A stretch of DNA of 64,000 bases from an uncultured Coriobacteriaceae bacterium (GTDB taxonomy: Bacteria > Actinomycetota > Coriobacteriia > Coriobacteriales > Atopobiaceae), in contig CADBYM010000003.1 of NCBI GenBank assembly GCA_902798915.1, positions 1 to 64,000 on the forward strand. The letters are read 5' to 3'. A program made the translations under genes and the position numbers. Each line of letters begins with the position of its first letter. Position 1 is the stretch's first letter. Below are positions 57,149 through 64,000 of this stretch, one piece after another. The notes under the pieces are model-generated. The model was not told the origin of the DNA. It made no database searches and saw nothing but the letters and a program-made list of their open reading frames with translations.

Positions 57149-58171
57149 CTAGAGACGGTCGGCGAGGCTCATGATGAGGTGGCTCGTCTTCTCCCAGCCA
57201 AGGCAGGGGTCCGTTATGGACTTCCCATAGATGCCATCGCCGATTCGCTGAGCACCGTCCTCAAGGTAGCTCTCGATCATGAATCCGCGGAAGAGGCGTG
57301 CGATCACCTTGGAACGCGCGACGCTGTCGAGCACCTCATTGCATATGCGCATCTGCTCCAGCGGGCGTTTGGCAGAGTTGTCGTGGTTGCAATCGACGAT
57401 GACCGCCGGATTCGCGAAGATGTCCTCCTTGTATGCAGCGGCGAGGCTCTCCAAATGCTCGTAGTGGTAATTCGCGTGCTGCCTGCCGTCCGACCCCACG
57501 CGGCCGCGCAGCACGGCATGCGCCAACGGGTTTCCCGACGTCTCCACCTCCCAGTTGCGGTAGATGAACGTCTGTGGCTGCTGAGCCGCATAGATGGAGT
57601 TGAGCATCACCGACAAGCTACCGCCCGTAGGGTTCTTCATGCCGACAGGTACCGGGACGCCACTTGCCACCAGACGGTGCTCCTGATTCTCCGTCGATCG
57701 AGCGCCCACCGCCGTGTAGGAGATCAGGTCCACGAGGTACTGATAATTCTCTGGATAGAGCATCTCGTCCGCCGTGAACAGCCCGCTCTCCTCCACCACG
57801 CGCAGGTGCATGTGCCGAATGGCCTTCACGCCCTCAAGCAGGTCATCGGGCCGACTGGGATCGGGATTGTGCAGGATGCCCTTGTAGCCCGTGCCCCTCG
57901 TACGTGGCTTGTTGGTATAGACGCGCGGTACGAGCACCAGCTTATCGTTGACGGATTCGCGCAACTTCGCAAGACGCGTCACGTATTCCAGCACCGCGTC
58001 CTCTCGGTCAGCGGAGCATGGACCCACAACCACGAGCAACTTGCCGCTCTCGCCCGTGAGGGCGCCAGCGACCTCTGCGTCGAACGTCTCCTTCGTAGCT
58101 GCGAGCTCTGCCGACAAGGGCATCTCCTCGCGGATCTCCTTGGGAATCGGCAGCCGTCGCTTGAAGTCCAT
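57149..58171 (-). CDS. aroF: 3-deoxy-7-phosphoheptulonate (DAHP) synthase, class I
   Basis: 340 residues, the AroF/G/H type. VVGPCSADREDAVLEY, RVYTNKPRTRGTGYKG, VGARSTENQEHR, GMKNPTGGS and VDCNHDNSAKRP match the type, with the metal-binding Cys-His-Glu-Asp set present. It joins phosphoenolpyruvate and erythrose 4-phosphate, the entry step of aromatic amino acid synthesis. The ATG at 58171 is conservative; a TTG at 58177 has GAGGTG at better spacing. Which aromatic amino acid inhibits it cannot be read from this sequence. Confidence 0.93.
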   Translation of the reverse strand: MDFKRRLPIPKEIREEMPLSAELAATKETFDAEVAGALTGESGKLLVVVGPCSADREDAVLEYVTRLAKLRESVNDKLVLVPRVYTNKPRTRGTGYKGILHNPDPSRPDDLLEGVKAIRHMHLRVVEESGLFTADEMLYPENYQYLVDLISYTAVGARSTENQEHRLVASGVPVPVGMKNPTGGSLSVMLNSIYAAQQPQTFIYRNWEVETSGNPLAHAVLRGRVGSDGRQHANYHYEHLESLAAAYKEDIFANPAVIVDCNHDNSAKRPLEQMRICNEVLDSVARSKVIARLFRGFMIESYLEDGAQRIGDGIYGKSITDPCLGWEKTSHLIMSLADRL

Positions 58172-58438
58172 TGACAATGTGATCACCTCACCTATGTACC
58201 ATCACGAGCGGAGTCTGCACGTATCCCGCCCGCAAAGACTGTCTCGTGCACGATTGGGTAGTATCCCATAAGATGCCGCCGATGCCCGCGCGGAACAGAA
58301 AAGCGAGCCATTTGGTTACATTCACACTTGTGCGGTACGTGTGCCGCTCAACGCGGCCATTTCAAAATGCCGCTCAAACATCCCCCCACATGCGGTATAT
58401 TCTTTCATACGTTTAAGCCCAAAGAAAGGGGAAGAGAA

Positions 58439-59524
58439 ATGAAGCTTTTGGGCAAGAGGATGGCCAGCGTCGTGCTCGCTGGCTCGTTAGTGCTCACAGG
58501 CCTTGCTGGTTGCGGCGGTTCGCAGCCGGCGCAGGAGGAGCAGACCGAGGCCACGAGCGAACAGACCGCTGCCACCACGGAGCAGGAAGCCGAGCAGGAA
58601 GACGCCGGTCCGAAGACCGCCAACGAGCTCATCCTCCTCTACAAGCAAAATGGGAACACCAACAATGAGCACGTTGACTTCAACATGGACTTCACCTTCT
58701 CGGACGATTCCACCAGCACCGACGAGTACGGCTACGAGGATACCAGTGCGAACGGCATCAGCATCAAGACCGTCGCGAGCCTTGACTGCGCAGGCGATAA
58801 CGCACACGGCACCCTCACGGCATCGGCTCTCGGCGAGGAGACCACAAAGGAGCTGTACTACACCAAGTCGGGAACCAAGTACGTCACGTACTCCTCCACC
58901 GACAACGGCACCACCTGGACCAAGGATGAGTCCGACCAGAACGTCATCCCCTCCGATGACCTCACCATGGACACGCTGATGAGCCAGGGCGAGCTCGCCA
59001 AGACTTCCACCGGCTACACGCTGACGGTTCCCGGCAACTTGCTGATGCAGTCTCTCTCGGGCGATCTCGGACTTGGCGAGAATGCAACGAACAGCCAGCA
59101 GCTCATGGAGTCGTTCAAGAACAGTTCTGCCGTCTATGTCTTTAACAACGACTATCAGCTCGTCGACGTGACCTTCAACGCCGCATTCAAGCCCGCAGCC
59201 ACCGCCGAGGCAAACAAGACCGAGGACGGGACCGAGGATGCCACCCAGAATGCGATGGACAGCCTCTCCGCGAGCCTCAACCTCTCCATGAAGTTCAGCA
59301 ACTTCGGCCAGATTCAGAGCGACGCGGTTACCGTGCCTCAAACGGTCACTTCGAGCGCCACTGAGGCAACTGGCGAGAACGCCTCGGGTGAGTATGGTGA
59401 GTACGACGAGTATGGCTACGACACTACCGGCGATTACTCCGAGTACGACACTGACTACTCTGGCTATGACGACACGGCAGCCTACGACGACACCTCCGCA
59501 TACGACTCGACAGAGGTCTATTAA
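58439..59524 (+). CDS. Lipoprotein with acidic Tyr-rich tail
   Basis: 361 residues. Signal peptide with lipobox LAGC (Cys23), then a Glu/Gln/Thr-rich linker (AQEEQTEATSEQTAATTEQ). The middle (about 60-310) is a soluble domain of alternating strands, of the type found in DUF6612-like/LolA-like lipoproteins, but I cannot assign it firmly. The last 45 residues repeat Tyr, Asp, Glu and Gly (GEYGEYDEYGYD; SEYDTDYSGYDD), an acidic tail that could bind metal or basic surface polymers. AAAGGGGAAG precedes the ATG. Monocistronic, with a terminator at 59579-59615. Confidence 0.75.
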   Translation: MKLLGKRMASVVLAGSLVLTGLAGCGGSQPAQEEQTEATSEQTAATTEQEAEQEDAGPKTANELILLYKQNGNTNNEHVDFNMDFTFSDDSTSTDEYGYEDTSANGISIKTVASLDCAGDNAHGTLTASALGEETTKELYYTKSGTKYVTYSSTDNGTTWTKDESDQNVIPSDDLTMDTLMSQGELAKTSTGYTLTVPGNLLMQSLSGDLGLGENATNSQQLMESFKNSSAVYVFNNDYQLVDVTFNAAFKPAATAEANKTEDGTEDATQNAMDSLSASLNLSMKFSNFGQIQSDAVTVPQTVTSSATEATGENASGEYGEYDEYGYDTTGDYSEYDTDYSGYDDTAAYDDTSAYDSTEVY

Positions 59525-59578
59525 TCAGTTGCGCACCACATACGCCATGGGTTGACTACCCCCCAATGGCGCATATTT

Positions 59579-59615
59579 GGCCCCGGGCGCCGCATCGCAG
59601 CGTCCGGGCCGTTTT
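59579..59615 (+). terminator. Terminator of the lipoprotein gene
   Basis: Stem of about 11 bp (GGCCCGGGCGC pairing with GCGTCCGGGCC, one bulged C, one G-T pair), followed by GTTTTGTTG. Confidence 0.8.
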
Positions 59616-59644
59616 GTTGCAGCGTCGCAGAAAGGAAGCGCACC

Positions 59645-61090
59645 ATGCCCTGCACGACCATACTCGTCGGCAAGCTCGCCAGCTATGATGGCTCAACCAT
59701 CGTCGCCCGCAACGAGGACTCGATGAACGGCGAGTTCACACCCAAACGCTTCGCAATCGTTCGCCCGGAAGAACAACCGCACTGCTACCAAAGCGTCCTA
59801 AGTGGTTTGCACATTGAGCTCGAAGACAACCCCCTGCGCTATTCCTCCCTGCCCAACGCACTGGACAACGAGGGCATCTGGGCTGCTGCAGGCGTCAACG
59901 CCGCACAGGTGGGCATGAGCGCGACCGAGACGATTACCTCCAACCCGCGCGTCCTTGCTGCCGATCCCCTCGTGCGAAAGCAGGGTGACGTCGCGGGTGG
60001 CATCGGCGAGGAGGACATGGTGACGCTCGTGCTTCCCTACATTGCCTCCGCACGAGAAGGCATCCTCAGACTTGGGATGCTTCTCGAGCGCCATGGCACC
60101 TACGAGATGAACGGCATCGCCTTCCACGACGCCGACGAGATTTGGTGGCTCGAGACGATTGGCGGACACCATTGGATTGCACGACGCGTCCCTGATGATT
60201 GTTACGTGACGATGCCCAACCAGCTGGGCATCGACCGATTCGACCTCGCCGACGCAGAGGGCGCGGGACGTGAGTATCTGTGCTCCTCCGATCTGCGCCT
60301 CTTCTTGAAGGAACACCACCTTGATTTGGCGTTGCAACCCGACGCCGACGTATTCAACCCACGCCTCGCCTTCGGCAGCGCAACCGACGCCGACCACGTT
60401 TACAACACCCCGCGCGCCTGGTCCATCCAACGACAGCTCAACCCACATGCCTGCGTTTGGGATGGTCCGAACGCCGACCTCGGGCCGGAGTCAGACGAGA
60501 TTCCCTGGTGCCGCGTCCCCGAGCGAAAGATTACCATTCAGGACATCAAGCGCTTGCTCTCCGATCATTTTCAGGGTACGCCCTATGATCCCTATGGCCC
60601 CGCCGCGCAGCCCGACCTGAGGGGCAGGTATCGCACTATCGGCATCAATCGCACGAGCCAGCTGAGCGCCACACAAATTCGCCCAGATATGCCCACAGGT
60701 GTTGCGGCTCTTCAGTGGATAGCGTTTGGCAGCAATCTCTTTAACGCGTTCGTGCCCCTCTTCGCCAACGTCGATGAGGCTCCGAGCTACTTTGCGACGA
60801 CCGAGAGCACCGTCTCCACCGAGAGCTTCTATTGGGCAAACCGCCTCGTCGGAGCCTTGGCTGACGCCTCGTATGGCGGGTCCCTGCCCCATGTGGAACG
60901 GTATCAGAATGCCGTCGTCGCACGGTCGCTCGCCATCCTGCAAGAGGCTGAACGCACGGGCACTTCCCCAGAGGCGGCCAACGAGCGAGTAGCGCAAACA
61001 GTGCGTGAGCTCACCGATGACCTCTTGGGAAGGGTGCTGTTTGAGGCCAGCATGCGCATGCGCAACGCATTCTCGCGCTCTGACAACTAA
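59645..61090 (+). CDS. C69-family dipeptidase (PepD-like)
   Basis: 481 residues, an Ntn-hydrolase peptidase. The first residues MPCTTILVGKLAS place the catalytic nucleophile at Cys3, exposed after removal of the first residues, and DGSTIVARNEDS is the family signature. EIWWLETIGGHHWIARRVPDD follows further on. It cleaves dipeptides, matching the two peptide importers of this window. AGAAAGGAAG lies before the ATG, immediately after the previous gene's terminator. Confidence 0.92.
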   Translation: MPCTTILVGKLASYDGSTIVARNEDSMNGEFTPKRFAIVRPEEQPHCYQSVLSGLHIELEDNPLRYSSLPNALDNEGIWAAAGVNAAQVGMSATETITSNPRVLAADPLVRKQGDVAGGIGEEDMVTLVLPYIASAREGILRLGMLLERHGTYEMNGIAFHDADEIWWLETIGGHHWIARRVPDDCYVTMPNQLGIDRFDLADAEGAGREYLCSSDLRLFLKEHHLDLALQPDADVFNPRLAFGSATDADHVYNTPRAWSIQRQLNPHACVWDGPNADLGPESDEIPWCRVPERKITIQDIKRLLSDHFQGTPYDPYGPAAQPDLRGRYRTIGINRTSQLSATQIRPDMPTGVAALQWIAFGSNLFNAFVPLFANVDEAPSYFATTESTVSTESFYWANRLVGALADASYGGSLPHVERYQNAVVARSLAILQEAERTGTSPEAANERVAQTVRELTDDLLGRVLFEASMRMRNAFSRSDN

Positions 61091-61207
61091 GTTCGGTGCG
61101 TTTTGCCTCAATTCCTGATACCATGTTTTGGTCAACGACCAGCACAGGTTGCCCGATTGTCTCTTTGGTCGCCTCCCATTTGCTCTCGGACAGTCTGAGG
61201 GGGTAAC

Positions 61208-61402
61208 ATGCTCTGCTCGCATTGCGGATATCTGCTGGAAGACGGCGCGGAGCAATGCCCGCGCTGCAAGGCAGACCTTTCTAGGTCGGCACGCAGGCGC
61301 GGGCTTCTCGCTACCCTCGCGTTGGTGGCCATCGCACTCCTTGTGGCTGCCCTCCTGACGTACTACGTACTGGCGTGGCACGACTTACAGCTGATGGCCT
61401 GA
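61208..61402 (+). CDS. Zinc-ribbon single-pass membrane protein
   Basis: 64 residues. A zinc ribbon (CSHCGYLLEDGAEQCPRCKADL, Cys3-Cys6 and Cys17-Cys20) is followed by a basic stretch (SRSARRRG) and one membrane helix (LATLALVAIALLVAALLTYYVL). GAGGGGG precedes the ATG. Small proteins of this design are common in Gram-positives; the function is unknown. It ends 13 bases before larC on the opposite strand. Confidence 0.8.
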   Translation: MLCSHCGYLLEDGAEQCPRCKADLSRSARRRGLLATLALVAIALLVAALLTYYVLAWHDLQLMA

Positions 61403-61415
61403 GCACCCTGTGACC

Positions 61416-62705
61416 CTAGCAACAACCAAGAACCGTTCGCGTCACGTCTTGGTACGAAAGATCCCGCTCCGCGGCGATACGTGCGACCTCATCGTGCTCC
61501 GGATACGTCCGCATCGAGCCGTCTGGGAGCGTTACACGCTTAGCGCGCACCACGCCATACGGAGTCTTCAGCTCGATGTGCTCGCGCACGAGTGCCGTTC
61601 GCCCAACAGCGCTGCGGCGCACCCCGATGGTGGTCGTATGCTCAAAGAGCACCGTCTCCAGCGCGGGAGCATCCTCCGCAGTGCAGAGCACCTCAATCTG
61701 ATACCCCGGTCGTCCCTTCTTCATGAAGACTGGTATGAAGTGCGCCTCGCGCGCGCCCTCCTTGTAGAGGAGCTCCAAGACGTACCCCAACGCCTCCCCC
61801 GTGCAGTCATCCACCTCGGTCTCGAGCTTGTACAGCGGCGGCTCGTCGATGTAGGGCGCCCGATCGGCTGCTGCCACACCCTCTACCAAGGTCGCACGCA
61901 ACGTGCTTGGGGGGTCGTAGGCACGCTTTCCGCATCCCAGCCCCTGTGCGATGATGCGATACAGCTCCGGCAGTTCCTCGCGGTTGCGCGTGGCCGCCGC
62001 AATCGCTACACCCGTCGGCGTTACCAGCTCTCCCTTGCGATGCGCTCGCCGCATTACCAACCCGTTTGCCTCGACGATGTTCGCCACGGCCGGCACGGGA
62101 ATCGAGAGAATCCCATGCGCGCTCCTCACGTGTCCTTCGCCCTCCGCAAGCGGCGACACGACGACGTCCTCGACTCCGAGGTCGTCAAGACACCAGGCGG
62201 CGGCGACCACGTCGACGATGGAGTCGATGGCGCCCACCTCGTGGAAGTGGACCGTCTCGCGCGTTGCGCCATGGGCCTTTGCCTCAGCGTCCGCGATGAC
62301 CTCAAACACCTTGAGGGCCGTCGAGCGCGCACGATCGCTCAGATCCGCACCGTTCACGATGGCACGAATCTCCGCTAGGCCGCGATGCGCATGGTGCCCG
62401 TGTTCGTGGCCGTGGTGCCCGTGTTCGTGTCCGTGTTCGTGGCCGTGGTGCCCATCAACATCCCCAAAGAGCCACTCCATGTCGTGGTCGTGATTCTCGT
62501 ATTCGGCATCCAAGACCACGTCGAAGTCACAGCCAACCAGCGCACCGACCTCTTTGCGCGACACCACGACCTCGAAGCCATCGACTCCAAGGCTCTTGAG
62601 GGCGGCACGCAAGCCCTCTTCGCTTGCGCCCGCATCAAGGAGCGCTCCCACCACCATGTCCCCACTTATGCCATTATCGCATTGCAGGTACAGCGTCCTT
62701 CCCAT
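61416..62705 (-). CDS. larC: Nickel-pincer cofactor biosynthesis protein LarC
   Basis: 429 residues, a nickel-inserting enzyme that completes the pincer cofactor of lactate racemase using CTP. Family parts are DNGISGDMVVGALLDAG, HFHEVGAIDSIVDVV, SPLAEGEG, and the second-half motifs VDDCTGEALGYVLE and FMKKGRPGY. A His-rich loop at about 83-107 (HHGHEHGHEHGHHGHEHGHH) probably stores nickel. In some bacteria larC is two frames joined by frameshifting; here it is a single frame. It follows larB by nine bases. Confidence 0.93.
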   Translation of the reverse strand: MGRTLYLQCDNGISGDMVVGALLDAGASEEGLRAALKSLGVDGFEVVVSRKEVGALVGCDFDVVLDAEYENHDHDMEWLFGDVDGHHGHEHGHEHGHHGHEHGHHAHRGLAEIRAIVNGADLSDRARSTALKVFEVIADAEAKAHGATRETVHFHEVGAIDSIVDVVAAAWCLDDLGVEDVVVSPLAEGEGHVRSAHGILSIPVPAVANIVEANGLVMRRAHRKGELVTPTGVAIAAATRNREELPELYRIIAQGLGCGKRAYDPPSTLRATLVEGVAAADRAPYIDEPPLYKLETEVDDCTGEALGYVLELLYKEGAREAHFIPVFMKKGRPGYQIEVLCTAEDAPALETVLFEHTTTIGVRRSAVGRTALVREHIELKTPYGVVRAKRVTLPDGSMRTYPEHDEVARIAAERDLSYQDVTRTVLGCC

Positions 62706-62714
62706 GCCAACCCC

Positions 62715-63503
62715 CTACGTGCGCGTCACATGCGCATGATCGATGAGCGCGGCCTGGTACCCCGCTCCAAAGCCATTATCAATGTTGACGACCGATATGC
62801 CGCTCGAGCACGAGTTGAGCATCGCGAGAAGGGCGGCAATACCTCCCAGCGAGGCGCCATAGCCCACGCTTGTGGGACATGCGATGACCGGACACGCACA
62901 CAGGCCGCCAACCACACTCGCCAGCGCCCCCTCCATGCCCGCAACGGCCACCACCGCGCTGGCGCGTTGCAACAGCTCAACATGCGCCAGTAACCGATGG
63001 ATGCCTGCCACGCCCACATCGTACAGGCGCTCGACGCGACTGCCCATCGCCTCTGCTGTCAACGCCGCCTCCTCGGCGCAGTACAGATCGCTTGTCCCCG
63101 CACATGCGACCACAACAAACCCATTGCCATTTGGTTCGGGCATCTCTCCCACCAGAAGAATGTGGGCGTCGGCATAGTACGAGGTGGTGACGTCAGCACA
63201 GGCACCATCCGCACCCAGCATCGTTATCACATCAGTAGCCTTCTGCACATCGACCCGTGTGACCAGCACATAGCGCTGTCTACCTTCCAGCAGCGCCCTC
63301 GTTATGCCGACAATCTGCTCGGCGGACTTACCTGCACCATAGATGACTTCAGGTGTCCCCGTGCGTATGCCACGGTGAAGGTCTGGCTTCGCGTATCCGA
63401 GCTCCTCGAACGGTTCTATTCCCACACGCTCCACGGCAGCCTCAACCGTGACGTCGCCCTGCGCCACACCCTGAAGCAACTCACGGAGCTCAGACCTGTC
63501 CAC
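62715..63503 (-). CDS. larB: Pyridinium-3,5-biscarboxylate mononucleotide synthase LarB
   Basis: 262 residues, AIR-carboxylase-like. The N-terminal extension is followed by PEVIYGAGKSAEQIVGI and the C-terminal NCAIR-mutase-like domain VVVACAGTSDLYCAEEAALTA, YDVGVAGIHRLL and AVAGMEGALASVV. It carboxylates nicotinate adenine dinucleotide, the first step toward the nickel pincer cofactor. Operon larB-larC. Neither larE nor larA is in the window. Confidence 0.93.
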   Translation of the reverse strand: MDRSELRELLQGVAQGDVTVEAAVERVGIEPFEELGYAKPDLHRGIRTGTPEVIYGAGKSAEQIVGITRALLEGRQRYVLVTRVDVQKATDVITMLGADGACADVTTSYYADAHILLVGEMPEPNGNGFVVVACAGTSDLYCAEEAALTAEAMGSRVERLYDVGVAGIHRLLAHVELLQRASAVVAVAGMEGALASVVGGLCACPVIACPTSVGYGASLGGIAALLAMLNSCSSGISVVNIDNGFGAGYQAALIDHAHVTRT

Positions 63504-63509
63504 TCAGCA

Positions 63510-64000
63510 TCACTCCAAGGCAATCCCGTTAAGCCATCCCCAGCGTACGGGGACCGTCACCCCATAGTAGTCTATCCACTCGTCGAGCGATATGCTGCGA
63601 ATGTAACCAATGTTGTCCATCACCGTGCTGTCGCCCACATACATGCCGATGTGACCGTAGATGCGCCCGGCAGACGTGTGGGGATGCGTGGAAACTGCGA
63701 CGGCCATCCCCGGACGGAGGTCGTCACGGTTGGAGCTATAGCAGAACTCGGCGTACATGTCGTTGGCGTTGCCCGCAACGAACCCGTATCCCGCGTTGAT
63801 CATCACGTTCGAACACCAACCGGCGCACAGTCCCCCTCCTGGAGAAGGAGTGCTGTAGCATGCGTCGATTACCGCAGCAGCCGCTCCCGACCCGTTCGCC
63901 CCACGGCCCGCGGAGCCACCCTCGAACTCCTCCCCCGTCTCAGGCTCGGGCTCGGGTTCCGGCTCAGGTTCAGGCTCGGGTACGGGCTCCGACTCAGGCT
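63510..64000 (-). CDS. NlpC/P60- or CHAP-like cell-wall hydrolase, C-terminal part (cut by window edge)
   Basis: 163 codons of a gene whose start lies beyond base 64000. The visible part begins with a proline-glutamate repeat linker (PEPEPEPEPE), then GEEFEGGSAGRGANG. The catalytic-type domain follows: CAGWCSNVMINAGYG holds the likely cysteine, GRIYGHIGMYVGD the histidine, and the final PVRWGWLNG resembles the C-terminus of such domains. The ATG at 63806 is inside this domain and is not the start. Such enzymes cut peptide bridges of peptidoglycan. It lies six bases before larB's upstream end, so it may be cotranscribed. Confidence 0.75.
   Translation of the reverse strand, partial: PESEPVPEPEPEPEPEPEPETGEEFEGGSAGRGANGSGAAAAVIDACYSTPSPGGGLCAGWCSNVMINAGYGFVAGNANDMYAEFCYSSNRDDLRPGMAVAVSTHPHTSAGRIYGHIGMYVGDSTVMDNIGYIRSISLDEWIDYYGVTVPVRWGWLNGIALE

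Noticed and set aside
61416-62705. Programmed frameshift in larC
   Set aside because: The whole of larC is one open frame, so no frameshift is needed.

Overview
The window is GC-rich, densely coded DNA from what looks like a Gram-positive actinobacterium. The best fit is the Coriobacteriia (Atopobiaceae/Olsenella-like). This is an inference from the gene set: ChW (clostridial hydrophobic-W) repeat surface proteins, a DUF3662-FHA protein, two oligopeptide ABC transporters with Tat-like lipoprotein signals, lipoproteins with lipoboxes, and a fermentative set (fumarase, malic enzyme, lactate permease, LarB/LarC). No ribosomal RNA or phylogenetic marker is present to fix the species. Most genes lie on the minus strand.

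Layout. 1-3.6 kb: a possible insertion-sequence edge, then a partner-switch signalling pair (STAS-kinase fusion and PP2C phosphatase) and a double-ACT protein. 4.0-4.2 kb: tRNA-Leu(GAG) with its own promoter and terminator. 4.2-16.9 kb: two complete oligopeptide transporters back to back (oppABCDF-like, then oppBCDF), separated by an extra binding protein at 10218-12062 whose two sequence halves are in swapped order, apparently a circular permutation. This is the most unusual object in the window. 17-20.5 kb: secG and NAD de novo synthesis (nadA with a nadB-nadC gene fusion). 20.6-24.6 kb: a double-glycine leader-like peptide and a ferrous iron operon (feoA-feoA-feoB-Cys-rich protein-HMA protein) behind a palindromic operator. 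24.6-25.4 kb: two head-to-head arrays of a 23-24 bp core repeat. 25.4-29.8 kb: argJ-argB-argD without argC, and an alpha/beta hydrolase that has lost its nucleophile. 29.8-36.7 kb: a surface polysaccharide/cell-wall operon (MBOAT acyltransferase, AlgJ-like partner, ChW serine hydrolase, and a ChW-SGNH hydrolase broken by an amber codon). 36.8-41.3 kb: an ABC exporter with a very long coiled-coil permease. 41.4-48.3 kb: FHA protein, fumC plus malic enzyme, a Y-family polymerase with its small partner, and a MATE exporter. 48.3-55.3 kb: a 1410-residue fused ABC exporter carrying xDLSx repeats and an internal duplication, divergent from an OatA-like O-acyltransferase. 55.5-64 kb: lactate permease, DAHP synthase, a Tyr/Asp-tailed lipoprotein, a C69 dipeptidase, a zinc-ribbon membrane protein, larC-larB, and the end of an NlpC/P60-like cell-wall hydrolase cut by the window edge.

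How the genes fit together. The cell appears to live on imported peptides (two Opp systems, dipeptidase) and organic acids (lactate permease, LarB/LarC for the nickel-pincer cofactor of lactate racemase, malic enzyme, fumarase). LarB uses nicotinate adenine dinucleotide, an intermediate downstream of the NadA-NadBC pathway encoded 43 kb away. Several genes modify or bind the cell wall: the MBOAT/AlgJ pair, the OatA-like protein, ChW hydrolases and NlpC/P60. Starts were chosen by Shine-Dalgarno match and family alignment; several differ from the longest open frame.
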